Of a stretch of DNA of 64,000 nucleotides, positions 33,828 to 43,055 are shown piece by piece. Both the position numbers and the translations under genes were made by a program. Source of the DNA: Acidovorax soli (GTDB taxonomy: Bacteria > Pseudomonadota > Gammaproteobacteria > Burkholderiales > Burkholderiaceae_C); assembly GCF_900107605.1 (NCBI RefSeq), contig NZ_FNQJ01000002.1:1-64000 (forward strand), given 5' to 3'. Below the pieces are notes generated by a model. That model saw nothing but the letters and a program-made list of their open reading frames with translations, was not told the DNA's origin and did not search any database. The number at the start of each line of letters is the position of its first letter. Position 1 is the first letter of the stretch.

Positions 33828-35312
33828 TTACTGGTCGGAGGTTTCCGGCTGAACGGCTTTGAACAGCGCCGCCACCTTGCGCTTGGGCTTGATGTTGGCC
33901 GACACGCTGCTGCGTGTGGGTGATTTGGCTGCGGCCTCCCAGGCGGGTGCTGCGGTGGCACTGCTCGCCTCGTACGGTTTCTCGAAAAACGGATCGCGCG
34001 GGGCCACCGCTGGACGAAAGCCGCGGTAGCTTTCACGCGGCTCACGAGGTCCGCGGCGCTCACTGCGCTCGCGCAGCGTTGGCGGGGGAATCCCGTCGCG
34101 CGGATCGCCCGTTTCGCCCGCTTCACGCCAGGCGCGGCGGCCATCATTGATGCGGCCCTTGGGCCGGTCTTCGTCGTATTCGAGGGCCTCGATATCGAGC
34201 TTGGTCTTGAGCAGCTTCTCGATGTCGGCCACCAGGCGGGCATCGCTGCCCGACACCAGGGTGACCGCCAGACCCGATGCGCCCGCACGGCCCGTGCGGC
34301 CGATGCGGTGCACATAGTCTTCGGCGTTGAACGGCACATCGAAGTTGAACACCGCCGGCACATCCTTGATGTCCAGGCCGCGCGCCGCCACGTCGGTACA
34401 CACCAGCAGATCGACCTCGCCGCTCTTGAAGGCTTCGAGGGCCTTCAGGCGCTCGTCCTGGCTCTTGTCACCGTGCAGGGCGGCGGTCTTGAGGCCTTCG
34501 CGCTCCAGGCTGCGGGCCAGGCGTGCGCAGCCAAGCTTGCTGTTCACGAAGATGAACGCCTGCTTGATGCCACGCGTCTTGAGCACCTGGTGGATGGCGC
34601 GGCGCTTGTCGTCGTCAGTGGCGCTGTAAAAGCGCTGCTCCACCGTGGAGGCCGTTTCGTTGGGGCGGGCCACCTCGATGGTGATGGGGTTTTGCAGGTA
34701 GCTGCCGGCCAGGCGCTTGATCTCGGGCGAGAAGGTGGCGCTGAACAGCAGCGTGGTGCGCTGCTTGGGCAGGTAGCTCAGGATGCGCTGCAGGTCGGGC
34801 AGGAAGCCGATGTCCAGCATGCGGTCGGCCTCGTCGAGCACCACGTACTCGACCTGGTTGAGCACCGCGTTCTTGGCCTCGATGTGGTCGAGCAGGCGAC
34901 CCGGCGTGGCCACCAGCACCTCGACGCCCTTTTTCAGCTCGATGGTCTGGGGCTTCATGTCCATGCCACCAAACACCACGGTGCTGCGCAGCTTGGTGTA
35001 TTTGGCATACAGCGCAATCTGCTGGGCCACCTGGTCGGCCAGTTCGCGCGTGGGCAGCAGCACCAGGGCGCGCACCGGGTGGCGGGCGGGAGAGGTGGAA
35101 CTGCTCTCGTGCTTGAGCAGGCGCTGCAGCAGGGGCAGCGAGAACGCCGCCGTCTTGCCGGTACCGGTCTGGGCGGCACCCATCACGTCCTGGCCGGTGA
35201 GCACCACCGGAATGGCCTGCGCCTGGATGGGCGTCATGGACTCGTAGCCCATTTCGGCCACGGCGCGCGCCAGCGGCTCGGCCAGCGATAGATTGGAAAA
35301 AGAACTTGTCAT
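33828..35312 (-). CDS. DEAD-box RNA helicase, RhlE-like
   Basis: An ATP-dependent RNA helicase of 494 residues. It has the Q motif (TPIQAQAIP), motif I AQTGTGKT, Ia PTRELADQV, II VLDEADRMLD, III SATF and VI HRIGRTGRAG in the proper order. The C-terminal 110 residues are charged and Arg/Pro/Ala-rich, ending in a basic tail, as in RhlE helicases that act on ribosomes or mRNA decay. It stands alone on the minus strand. Confidence 0.92.
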   Translation of the reverse strand: MTSSFSNLSLAEPLARAVAEMGYESMTPIQAQAIPVVLTGQDVMGAAQTGTGKTAAFSLPLLQRLLKHESSSTSPARHPVRALVLLPTRELADQVAQQIALYAKYTKLRSTVVFGGMDMKPQTIELKKGVEVLVATPGRLLDHIEAKNAVLNQVEYVVLDEADRMLDIGFLPDLQRILSYLPKQRTTLLFSATFSPEIKRLAGSYLQNPITIEVARPNETASTVEQRFYSATDDDKRRAIHQVLKTRGIKQAFIFVNSKLGCARLARSLEREGLKTAALHGDKSQDERLKALEAFKSGEVDLLVCTDVAARGLDIKDVPAVFNFDVPFNAEDYVHRIGRTGRAGASGLAVTLVSGSDARLVADIEKLLKTKLDIEALEYDEDRPKGRINDGRRAWREAGETGDPRDGIPPPTLRERSERRGPREPRESYRGFRPAVAPRDPFFEKPYEASSATAAPAWEAAAKSPTRSSVSANIKPKRKVAALFKAVQPETSDQ

Positions 35313-35533
35313 TTAGACCGCTATTGTCGCACCGGTGGCCAAAGCGGCGTAATTTTGCTCTTTGCCCGTGCACGGCGGCTGCCACGCGTGGTCATCGGTA
35401 TCCATCAATAGCTATATTTTCAATAGCTACCTGCGCTGCACCCATAAGCGTTACCGCCCATTTCTCAAAATTTTCACGCCCGCATGCAGGCACGGCGGGC
35501 GTCCACATGGCACCCACACCGTGCCCCAGGGGA
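35313..35533. other. spacer with a repeat copy (35397-35475)
   Basis: No gene is seen. The minus strand of 35397-35475 reads GGTAACGCTTATGGGTGC, AGCGCAGGTAGCTATTG and then a second TAGCTATTG, a diverged copy of the interspersed palindrome. The helicase promoter must lie to its left. Confidence 0.55.
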
Positions 35534-36406
35534 TCAGAGGTTGCGGCTGGAAAACGTGTCGCAGCCCTTGACGCTGCCATTCTGCAATCCATTGTGGAAC
35601 CAGCGCTGGCGCTGGGCGCTGCTGCCGTGCGTGAAACTCTCGGGCACCACGGCACCACCGCTGGAACGCTGCAGGGCATCGTCGCCGATCTTGGCGGCGG
35701 CGTTCATGGCCTCTTCCACGTCGCCCTGCTCCAGAATCTGGCGGGCATTCTGTGCGTGGTGCGCCCACACGCCGGCAAAGCAGTCGGCCTGCAACTCCAG
35801 CCGCACCGACAGGGCGTTGTATTCGGCCTGGCTCACGCGGCCGCGCATCTGGTCCACCTTGGCGCTGATGCCCAGTTGGTTCTGCACATGGTGGCCCACC
35901 TCATGGGCAATGACATAGGCCTGGGCGAAATCGCCCGGCGCACCCAGGCGGTTCTTCAGCGTTTCGTAAAACCCGAGATCGATGTAGACCTTCTGGTCGG
36001 CCGGGCAATAAAAAGGCCCCATGGCGGCCTGGCCCGTGCCACACGCCGTGGGCGTGGCCCCCCGGAACAGCACCAGGCGTGGCTCCTGGTAGGTGCCGCC
36101 GCCCTGGCGAAAGAGCGCCTGCCAGACATCCTCGGTGTCGGCCAGCACGGTCGAGACAAAACGCCCCATGGTGTCATCGGCGGGCGGGCGCTGGGCGGGG
36201 CCCTGCTGCACCTGCGCCGTGGGCACGCCGCCACCACTGAGCAGGCTCAGGATGGTGAGCGGGTTGATGCCCAGTGCCCAGCCCCCCAGCAAGGCGATGA
36301 CGATGGTGCCAATGCCGATGCCGCGCCCCCCGAACACGGGCATCCCGCCGCCACCGCTGCGGCGGTCTTCCACGTTGTCGGATTCGCGATTGCCTTCCCA
36401 TTTCAT
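35534..36406 (-). CDS. YpfJ-type neutral zinc metallopeptidase
   Basis: A 290-residue membrane-anchored protein. A short Gly-rich cytoplasmic start ([13 protein letters not shown]) leads to one hydrophobic helix (about 30-50). The globular part has [16 protein letters not shown], holding the HExxH zinc motif, and [14 protein letters not shown] with the third ligand. This is the putative neutral zinc metallopeptidase (YpfJ) family; substrates are unknown. dcd lies 78 bp upstream on the same strand. Confidence 0.85.
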   Translation of the reverse strand: MKWEGNRESDNVEDRRSGGGGMPVFGGRGIGIGTIVIALLGGWALGINPLTILSLLSGGGVPTAQVQQGPAQRPPADDTMGRFVSTVLADTEDVWQALFRQGGGTYQEPRLVLFRGATPTACGTGQAAMGPFYCPADQKVYIDLGFYETLKNRLGAPGDFAQAYVIAHEVGHHVQNQLGISAKVDQMRGRVSQAEYNALSVRLELQADCFAGVWAHHAQNARQILEQGDVEEAMNAAAKIGDDALQRSSGGAVVPESFTHGSSAQRQRWFHNGLQNGSVKGCDTFSSRNL

Positions 36407-36484
36407 GGCTGTTCTCCGTACCCCCTGTGCGCAAGAGGCCTATCCATCACATGGTACGCGCAGCGCCGGCCGGCACACCGGCTT

Positions 36485-37057
36485 TCAGGCCCTGGGCAGC
36501 GTCACGCCCACCTGGCCCTGGTATTTGCCGCCCCGGTCCTTGTAGGAGACTTCGCAGACGTCGTCCTTGTCGCTCTCGAAGAACAGCACCTGCGCACAGC
36601 CCTCGCCCGCGTAGATGCGCGCGGGCAGCGGCGTGGTGTTGGAGAACTCCAGCGTCACATAGCCTTCCCACTCGGGCTCGAACGGCGTGACGTTGACGAT
36701 GATGCCGCAGCGCGCGTAGGTGCTTTTGCCCAGGCAGATGGTGAGCACGTTGCGCGGGATGCGAAAGTATTCGACCGTGCGCGCCAGGGCAAAGCTGTTG
36801 GGCGGAATGATGCAGCTGTCGCCATGAAAATCGACGAAGCTTTTCTCGTCGAAATGCTTGGGGTCCACCACTGTGCTGTGGATGTTGGTGAAGACCTTGA
36901 ATTCGGGGGCGCAGCGGATGTCGTAGCCATAGCTGCTGGTGCCATAGCTGATGATCTTGCGGCCCTCGACCTCACGCACCTGGCCGGGCTCGAAGGGCTC
37001 GATCATGCCGTGTTCGGCCGCCATGCGGCGGATCCATTTGTCGCTTTTGATGCTCAT
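36485..37057 (-). CDS. dcd: dCTP deaminase
   Basis: Deaminates dCTP to dUTP for thymidylate synthesis. The 190-residue trimeric enzyme starts [21 protein letters not shown] and has [37 protein letters not shown] with the substrate-binding Arg, the catalytic Glu in [12 protein letters not shown], and [14 protein letters not shown] at the end. The length and all blocks are normal. Confidence 0.94.
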   Translation of the reverse strand: MSIKSDKWIRRMAAEHGMIEPFEPGQVREVEGRKIISYGTSSYGYDIRCAPEFKVFTNIHSTVVDPKHFDEKSFVDFHGDSCIIPPNSFALARTVEYFRIPRNVLTICLGKSTYARCGIIVNVTPFEPEWEGYVTLEFSNTTPLPARIYAGEGCAQVLFFESDKDDVCEVSYKDRGGKYQGQVGVTLPRA

Positions 37058-37084
37058 GGTGCGGGACTCCTCGCCATTACTACG

Positions 37085-37135
37085 TTTTTGATAGCTGTCA
37101 GCGCTTGATCATCCAGCGCAAGAACCGTATTTTGC
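37085..37135 (-). repeat. interspersed palindromic repeat forming the guaD 3' end
   Basis: On the minus strand: GGTTCTTGCGCTGGATGATC, then AAGCGCTGACAGCTATCAAA. The guaD stop codon (37109-37111) and its last eight or so codons fall inside it. Confidence 0.7.
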
Positions 37136-38422
37136 TTGAGAAATGACGGTTTTTTCCACCAGCCGGTCATCGCCCAGCACGATCATGGCGAACAGCAGCT
37201 CGTCGAGGCTGCCGGCCTGGGCCGTGCGGCGCGCCAGCAGCGGCGTGGCCTGGGGGTTGAGCACCACGAAGTCGGCCTCGCAGCCGGGCTGCAGGTTGCC
37301 CACCACGCCCGCCAGGCCCAGCGCCCGGGCGGCGCCGGCCGTGTGCTGCCACCACAGGTGCTGGGGCGACAGGCTCAGGCCGCGCTTGCCCTGCAGCCCT
37401 TCCACAGTGGCTCGGCCCACGCAATAGGCGGCCAGCATGGTGTGGAACGGGCTGAAGCTGGTGCCGCCGCCCACGTCGCTGGCCAGCCCGTAGCGCATAC
37501 CCACGCGGTCGGCCTCGGCGTAGTCGAAAAAACCGCTGCCCAGAAAGAGGTTGCTGGTGGGGCTGACGGCCGCCACCGCGCCAGTGTCGCGCAGCAGGGC
37601 ACGGTCGAGCTCGTCCAGGTGGATGCAGTGGGCATACACGGCGCGCTCGCGCAGCAGGCCGAAGTCGCCATACACCGAAAGATAGCTGCGCGACGCCGGG
37701 AACAGCTCGCGTGCCCAGCGGATCTCGTCGAGGTTCTCGGCCACATGCGACTGGATCCACACATCGGGATAGCGGGCGGCCAGTTCGCCGGCACCGCGCA
37801 GTTGCGCGGGCGTGCTGGTGGGGGCAAAGCGCGGCGTGATGGCATAACCCAGGCGGTCCACACCGTGCCAGCGCCGGATGAGGGCCTCGGTGTCGATCAG
37901 GCTCTGCGCGGTGTCGTCGCGCACACCATCGGGCGAGTGGCGGTCCTGCAGCACCTTGCCGGTGATCAGGCGCATCTGGTGGCGCTGCGCCTCGCGGAAC
38001 AAGGCCTCCACCGAGGCGGGGTGCGATGTGGCAAACGCCAGCGCGGTGGTCACACCGTTGCGCAGCAGCTCTGCCACGAAAAACTGGGCCACTTGCGCAC
38101 TGTATTCGGGCGCTGCAAAGCGTTTTTCATGCGGGAAGGTGTAATTCTCCAGCCAGGGCAGCAGCCCATCGGCCGGCGAGCCGATCACATCGGTCTGCGG
38201 AAAGTGGATGTGCATGTCCACAAACCCGGGGGCAATGATGCGGCCCGGCAGGTGCTCGACCGGCCCACAGCCAAAGCGGGGCGCCAGATCGGACCAGGCA
38301 CCGGCGGCCAGCACGCGCTGGCGGCCCTGTGTGTCCGGGCCGACGGCCAGCAGACCATCGGCGTCGTACAGGGCCGTGCCGTCGTCGGCGAAGCGCAAGA
38401 GGGCGGAGCGAAATACAGGCAT
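37109..38422 (-). CDS. guaD: guanine deaminase
   Basis: Hydrolyses guanine to xanthine. The 437-residue amidohydrolase has the zinc motif VDMHIHFPQTDVIG, SHVAENLDEIRWA, YAHCIHLDELD and SDVGGGTSFSPF. ATG 38422 is chosen over an upstream in-frame start, as MPVFRSALLRF matches the family. The C-terminal AKYGSCAG is encoded by an interspersed repeat that also provides the stop. It fits the purine cluster: guanine to xanthine here, then xanthine to urate by XdhAB. Confidence 0.92.
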   Translation of the reverse strand: MPVFRSALLRFADDGTALYDADGLLAVGPDTQGRQRVLAAGAWSDLAPRFGCGPVEHLPGRIIAPGFVDMHIHFPQTDVIGSPADGLLPWLENYTFPHEKRFAAPEYSAQVAQFFVAELLRNGVTTALAFATSHPASVEALFREAQRHQMRLITGKVLQDRHSPDGVRDDTAQSLIDTEALIRRWHGVDRLGYAITPRFAPTSTPAQLRGAGELAARYPDVWIQSHVAENLDEIRWARELFPASRSYLSVYGDFGLLRERAVYAHCIHLDELDRALLRDTGAVAAVSPTSNLFLGSGFFDYAEADRVGMRYGLASDVGGGTSFSPFHTMLAAYCVGRATVEGLQGKRGLSLSPQHLWWQHTAGAARALGLAGVVGNLQPGCEADFVVLNPQATPLLARRTAQAGSLDELLFAMIVLGDDRLVEKTVISQAKYGSCAG

Positions 38423-38572
38423 GGCCGCTAGCTTAGCGGCAGCCCGCGCCACCCCGCCCAACGCGGTTCATACGGGTTTGCAATCCATGAGAGGACAGGC
38501 GCGAAGCCACAGACAGTGCTGCAGCACGGCAAGGCGAAGCAACGCCGTAATCTCCTGGATTGCGAAGCCGTA

Positions 38573-39676
38573 TCAGCGCGGCAGCTTGCCTTGCACGCCT
38601 TCGGCCAGCCAGTTCATCTGCAGGATCTGCGCATCCGAAAGCGTTGTGCCGGCGGGGATGACCTCATGCCCCTCGTTGTCGCGCACCACGGCCTTGCCCG
38701 CGCGGAAGGGGTGCACCCTGCCCGCCCCCACCGCCTTCTGCGCGGCCAGCACCTCCTGCTGCACGGCGGGGGGCACACGGCTGCCAAAGTCGCCCACGCG
38801 GATCATGCCCTCGCGCACGCCGCCCCATACATTGCCGCTTTTCCAGCTGCCGTTCTGCACAGCGCGCACGCGCCCGGTGTAGTAGGCGCCCCACTGGTGG
38901 GTGACGGCCACGATCTGTGCATCCGGCCCGGTCTTGCGCATGTCCGAGTGGTAGGCCACCGCCATCTTGCCGCGCTCCTGCGCGGCCGCCATCACCGCCG
39001 TGGAGCCGGTGTGAAAGGCGATCACGTCCACGTCCTGGTTGAACAGCGCCATGGCGGCATCGCGCTCCCTGGGCGGATCGAACCACACGTTGAGCCACAC
39101 CACCTTGACGGTGGCCTGCGGGTTGACCGAGCGCAGCCCCAGGGTGAACGCATTGATGCCCTGCAGCACCTCGGGGATGGGAAAGCCCGCCACATAGCCG
39201 GCCACGCCCGTCTTGCTCATGCGGCCTGCCGCAATGCCTGCCAGGTAGCGCCCCTCGTAGTAGCGCGCATTGGCGGTGGCCACGTTGGGCGCCTGCTTGT
39301 AGCCGGTGATGGACTCGAACTTCACATTCGGAAAGTCCTGCGCCACCTTGAGCGTGGGCTCCATGTAGCCAAAGCTGGGCGTGAAGATGATCTGGTGGCC
39401 GGTGGCCGCCAGGTCGCGGATCACGCGCTCGGCGTCGGCCCCTTCGGGCACGTTGTCGACAAAGGTGGTCTGGACCCGGCTGCCCAGCGCGGCCTCGACG
39501 GCCTTGCGGCCTTCGTCGTGCTGGCGCGTCCAGCCTGCATCGGTGACCGGCGTGACATAGACGAAACCCGCCTTCACGACCGCGGCGGCAGGCGACTGGG
39601 GCGGGGTGGGGGTCTGGGAAAAAACGGGGGCGAAAAAACAGGCGGCCGCGAGCGCGGCAGCGAGGTTTTTGTACAT
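38573..39676 (-). CDS. BMP family ABC transporter receptor
   Basis: A 367-residue periplasmic binding protein of the BMP/PnrA (purine nucleoside receptor) family. It has a Sec signal peptide (1-20), then VKAGFVYVTPVTDAGWTRQHDEGR, FTPSFGYMEPTLKVA, YYEGRYLAGIAAGRMSKTG and GFPIPEVLQGINAFTLG. It is about 45% like the second receptor at 41843-43009 by eye, suggesting a duplicated ligand range. The membrane and ATPase parts are shared or at 43.1-46.7 kb. A hairpin lies in its 5' leader (39710-39738). Confidence 0.85.
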   Translation of the reverse strand: MYKNLAAALAAACFFAPVFSQTPTPPQSPAAAVVKAGFVYVTPVTDAGWTRQHDEGRKAVEAALGSRVQTTFVDNVPEGADAERVIRDLAATGHQIIFTPSFGYMEPTLKVAQDFPNVKFESITGYKQAPNVATANARYYEGRYLAGIAAGRMSKTGVAGYVAGFPIPEVLQGINAFTLGLRSVNPQATVKVVWLNVWFDPPRERDAAMALFNQDVDVIAFHTGSTAVMAAAQERGKMAVAYHSDMRKTGPDAQIVAVTHQWGAYYTGRVRAVQNGSWKSGNVWGGVREGMIRVGDFGSRVPPAVQQEVLAAQKAVGAGRVHPFRAGKAVVRDNEGHEVIPAGTTLSDAQILQMNWLAEGVQGKLPR

Positions 39677-39709
39677 GGTGTTCCTCTACATGGTCCCGGA
39701 GACAAAAAG

Positions 39710-39738
39710 CAAAAGACCGCCGGGACAGCGGTCTTTGC
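39710..39738 (-). promoter_or_regulatory. hairpin in the leader of the BMP receptor gene
   Basis: GCAAAAGACCGC and GCGGTCTTTGC form a stem of 11 bp with one bulged A and a 7-nt loop. It lies about 35 nt upstream of the receptor start on the minus strand and 80 nt upstream of the HIT gene on the plus strand. It may attenuate either transcript. Confidence 0.45.
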
Positions 39739-39818
39739 GCCGAATTTTACCGCAGCCCTTGCAGCACCCGTGCGGGCTACCATGGCAGCTTCCATCCACC
39801 ACGCCAAGGAATTACCGC

Positions 39819-40265
39819 ATGCCCATGTTTGCCGATACGTCCCCTCCCGGCCAATGCATCTTCTGCCGCCTGGTGGCCGGCGAGATTCCATCGGCCCGGG
39901 TGCATGAGGATGCGCTGACCATCGCCTTCATGGACCTGGGCCAGGTCAATCCCGGTCATGTGCTGGTGGCCACCAAACGCCACGCGGCCACCTTGCTGGA
40001 CATCACCGCCGAGGAGGCCGCCGCCGTGATGCAGACGGCCCGGCTGGTTGCCCATGCCGTGCAGGCCGCCTTCCACCCGCCAGGGCTGACACTGCTGCAG
40101 GCCAATGGCCGCGAGGGCGACCAGACGGTGTTTCACTTTCACCTGCATGTGGTGCCGCGCCATGCGGACGATGGCATTGCGCTGTCGTGGCCGCGCAAAA
40201 ATCCATCGACCGAGGTGCTGTTGGACCACGCGGCAAAACTGCGCGAAGCCCTTGCCGCCTGCTGA
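39819..40265 (+). CDS. HIT family nucleotide hydrolase
   Basis: A 148-residue protein with the zinc-type start CIFCRLVAGEIPSARVHED and the histidine triad HFHLHVVPR near residue 107. HIT proteins of this size split adenosine phosphoramidates or dinucleotides. The ATG at 39819 has AAGGA 8 nt upstream. Its place among purine genes fits a nucleotide role; the exact substrate is not shown. Confidence 0.88.
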   Translation: MPMFADTSPPGQCIFCRLVAGEIPSARVHEDALTIAFMDLGQVNPGHVLVATKRHAATLLDITAEEAAAVMQTARLVAHAVQAAFHPPGLTLLQANGREGDQTVFHFHLHVVPRHADDGIALSWPRKNPSTEVLLDHAAKLREALAAC

Positions 40266-40309
40266 GGGGGCACCCGCGCCGGAGCTGCACGGCGACCTCG
40301 GTTGTGTGG

Positions 40310-41359
40310 TCAGTCGTGCTCGACGAAGCGCTCAAAGGCTTCCTTCAGGCGGTGCTCCCACACGCGCTTGTCAGCCTGGCTGGCAAAGCTGGCTTCGAAG
40401 CTGTTGAACGCCAGCTGGTAGGCGTGGCGCGCGGTCATGGCCGTTGCGGCAAATACCTGGGTGAAGTTCTCGTTGATGTAGCCGCCAAAGTAGGCCGGGT
40501 CGTCGGAGTTGACGGTGGCGCACAGGCCGGCGTCCAGCAACTGGCGCAGGTTGTGGTCTTTCAGATCGGGAAACACGCACAGTTTCTGGTTCGACAGCGG
40601 ACACACCGTGAGCGGTATGCGGTCTTGCGCCAGGCGCTGCATCAGGGCCGCATCGTGCACGGCCTGCACGCCATGGTCGATGCGCTCTACCTTGAGCACG
40701 TCGAGGGCACTCCAGATATAGGCCGGCGGGCCCTCTTCACCCGCATGGGCCACCAGGTGCAGGCCCAGTTCGCGGCAGCGGGCAAAGACGCGGGCGAACT
40801 TCTCGGGCGGATGCCCCACTTCGCTGCTGTCCAGCCCCACGCCGACGATCTTGCCGAGCAGGGGCTGCGCCTGCTCCAGCGTTTCAAAGGCCGACGCTTC
40901 GCTCAGGTGGCGCAGGAAGCACAGGATCAGCGTGGCGCTGATGCCCAGCTCGGCGCGCGCATCCTCGCAGGCGCGGTGCAGGCCGTTGATGACGGCCTCC
41001 ATGGCCACGCCGCGTGCCGTGTGGGTCTGCGGGTCGAAGAAGATTTCTGCATGCGCTACGTTATCCATAGCAGCTCGCGCAAGATAGGCGCGAGCCATAT
41101 CGTAGAAATCCTGCTCGTGCAGCAACACGCTGGCCCCCGCGTAGTAGATGTCGAGAAAGCTCTGCAGGTTGGTGAAGGCATAGGCCTGCCGCAACGCCTC
41201 GACGCTGGCATAGGGCAGCGGCACACCGTTGCGCTGCGCCAGGGCAAAGATCAGCTCGGGTTCGAGCGAGCCCTCGATGTGGATATGCAGTTCGGCCTTG
41301 GGCATGGCGCGCAGCAGTTTTTGCAGGCGCTGTGGAGCAAGGGGGGGCACTTTAAACAT
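40310..41359 (-). CDS. adenine/adenosine deaminase
   Basis: A 349-residue zinc amidohydrolase with [30 protein letters not shown] and [16 protein letters not shown]. The [15 protein letters not shown] segment replaces the DLAGDE-type block of classic adenosine deaminases and is the form seen in the bacterial and fungal adenine deaminases of this fold, so adenine to hypoxanthine is the more likely reaction. Hypoxanthine would then feed XdhAB. ATG 41359 fits the family start. It is convergent with the HIT gene. Confidence 0.85.
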   Translation of the reverse strand: MFKVPPLAPQRLQKLLRAMPKAELHIHIEGSLEPELIFALAQRNGVPLPYASVEALRQAYAFTNLQSFLDIYYAGASVLLHEQDFYDMARAYLARAAMDNVAHAEIFFDPQTHTARGVAMEAVINGLHRACEDARAELGISATLILCFLRHLSEASAFETLEQAQPLLGKIVGVGLDSSEVGHPPEKFARVFARCRELGLHLVAHAGEEGPPAYIWSALDVLKVERIDHGVQAVHDAALMQRLAQDRIPLTVCPLSNQKLCVFPDLKDHNLRQLLDAGLCATVNSDDPAYFGGYINENFTQVFAATAMTARHAYQLAFNSFEASFASQADKRVWEHRLKEAFERFVEHD

Positions 41360-41407
41360 CAGCAGACTCCAGAATTGGCGCCCGGGGTGGCGCAACGGTG
41401 CACCGAA

Positions 41408-41797
41408 TCAGTTGAACCGACCACCCAGACTGAACCGGCCCGCGCCCAGAAGGGCGACGGCCACCGCTGTGAACAAGAAGAAGCCCTGCAGTTCAAGGGC
41501 CCAGCCGCCGGACTTGCCCAACTGCCCCAGCTGCCCCATGTGCACCAGCGCGATGGCCACGACCATATTGATGGCCACCACCAGTGCCGCCGGACGCGTC
41601 CACAGGCCGGCGATGAGCAGCAGAGGTGCCAGCACTTCGCCAACATAGACCAGGTAGCCCAGCATGCCCGGCAGGCCATGGCTGGCCACCATGCCGGCGA
41701 TGTGATCGGCGCCCGACGAGAGTTTGGCGATGCCGTGCAGCAGCATCAGTATCCCCAAGGTCAGGCGGAGAACCAGTTTTCCGAGGTCATTGGACAT
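41408..41797 (-). CDS. DoxX family membrane protein
   Basis: A 129-residue protein with four hydrophobic helices and the DoxX-type start LGKLVLRLTLGILMLLHGIAKL, then YLVYVGEVLAPLLLIAGLWTRPAA. DoxX relatives are small quinone-linked or structural membrane proteins of unclear role. It lies between the deaminase and the second BMP receptor on the same strand, with 45-48 bp gaps. Confidence 0.83.
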   Translation of the reverse strand: MSNDLGKLVLRLTLGILMLLHGIAKLSSGADHIAGMVASHGLPGMLGYLVYVGEVLAPLLLIAGLWTRPAALVVAINMVVAIALVHMGQLGQLGKSGGWALELQGFFLFTAVAVALLGAGRFSLGGRFN

Positions 41798-41842
41798 TTT
41801 TTAGTGGCTCAAAGGTCAAAGTCATCACAAAGCGGTCGGGGT

Positions 41843-43009
41843 TTACTTCCTGTCGCCACCGGGGATCTTGCCTTCCACGCCCTTGACGTAGAAGTTGATG
41901 CCACCCAGGAACTTGTCGTCGGCCACCACGTCTTTTTCCAGCACGGGCTTGCCGTCCTGGCCGACGATGGGGCCCTTCCAGATCTGGAAGCTGCCGTCCT
42001 TCAGGCCCGCCTTCACGGCTTCGACCTTGGCCTTGGTGTCGCCAGGCACGTCTTCGGCAATGGAAACGATGTCGATCGCGCCTTCCTTCACGCCCCACCA
42101 GGCCTGGCCCGTGGCCCAGGTGCCATCCAGCGCATCCTTGGTGGCCTTGATGTAGTAAGGACCCCAGTTGATGACGGCCGACGCCAGGTGGGCCTTGGGG
42201 CCGTAGGCGGTCATGTCGCTGTCCCAGCCGAAGGCGCGCTTGCCCTTTTCCTGGGCGGTCTTGAGCACGGCGGGCGAGTCGGTGTTCTGGAAGAGCACGT
42301 CGGCGCCGCCGTTGATCAGGCTGGTGGCGGCTTCGGTTTCCTTCGGCGGGCTGAACCACTCGTTCACCCAGACCACCTTGGTCTTGATCTTCGGATTGAC
42401 CGACTGCGCGCCCAGCGTGAAGCTGTTGATGTTGCGGATCACTTCAGGAATCGGCACCGAGCCCACCACGCCCAGCGTGTTGGTCTTGGTCATGGCGCCA
42501 GCGATCACGCCAGCCATGTAGGCGCCTTCGTAGGTGCGGCTGTCGTAGGTGCGCATGTTCTCGGCGGTCTTGTAGCCGGTGGCGTGCTCGAACTTCAGGC
42601 CCGGGTTGTCGGCCGCCACCTTGAGCATGGACTCCATGTAGCCGAAGGTGGTGCCGAAGATCAGCTTGTTGCCCTGGCCTGCCAGATCGCGCAGCACGCG
42701 CTCGGCGTCGGCCGACTCGGGCACGCTTTCCACAAAGCTGGTCACGACCTTGTCGCCGAATTCCTTTTCCAGGGCCTTGCGGCCGTTGTCATGCGCATAA
42801 GACCAGCCGCCATCACCCACGGGGCCGACGTAGGCAAACGCGATCTTCAGAGGCTCGGGCTTGGATGCGGGCGCTTCGGCCGCAGGGGACGGTGCGGGCG
42901 CAGGCGCCGGGGCCGACTCTTCCTTCTTACCGCAGCCCGCAAGCGCGGCGGCAGCCACGGCAGAGAGCGCGGCCACCTTGAGCAAAGAGCGTTTCTGCAG
43001 ATCAGTCAT
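41843..43009 (-). CDS. BMP family ABC receptor, lipoprotein
   Basis: A 388-residue lipoprotein receptor: signal ending LAGCGKKEE (Cys about 26), then an Ala/Pro linker and the BMP domain with IAFAYVGPVGDGGWSYAHDNGR, FGTTFGYMESMLKVA, YEGAYMAGVIAGAMTKTN and GSVPIPEVIRNINSFTLGA. It is most likely the receptor of the permease and ATPase genes just upstream (43056-46670), importing nucleosides or purine bases. Confidence 0.9.
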   Translation of the reverse strand: MTDLQKRSLLKVAALSAVAAAALAGCGKKEESAPAPAPAPSPAAEAPASKPEPLKIAFAYVGPVGDGGWSYAHDNGRKALEKEFGDKVVTSFVESVPESADAERVLRDLAGQGNKLIFGTTFGYMESMLKVAADNPGLKFEHATGYKTAENMRTYDSRTYEGAYMAGVIAGAMTKTNTLGVVGSVPIPEVIRNINSFTLGAQSVNPKIKTKVVWVNEWFSPPKETEAATSLINGGADVLFQNTDSPAVLKTAQEKGKRAFGWDSDMTAYGPKAHLASAVINWGPYYIKATKDALDGTWATGQAWWGVKEGAIDIVSIAEDVPGDTKAKVEAVKAGLKDGSFQIWKGPIVGQDGKPVLEKDVVADDKFLGGINFYVKGVEGKIPGGDRK

Positions 43010-43055
43010 GTGGTTTCCTTATGAAAAAGAGGGTGGCAACAATGTAAGCAAAATT

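Noticed and set aside
38477-38565. GCAATCC / GGATTGC arms downstream of the BMP receptor as a terminator
   Set aside because: The arms are only 7 bp, the loop is about 70 nt, and there is no T run, so it is not a convincing terminator.
41060-41094. GCTCGCGC-aagatag-GCGCGAGC inverted repeat inside the adenine/adenosine deaminase gene, with CATAGCAG beside it, as a further in-frame repeat copy
   Set aside because: The encoded [17 protein letters not shown] is a normal conserved helix of the family with no extra length, so the symmetry comes from codon use and not from insertion.
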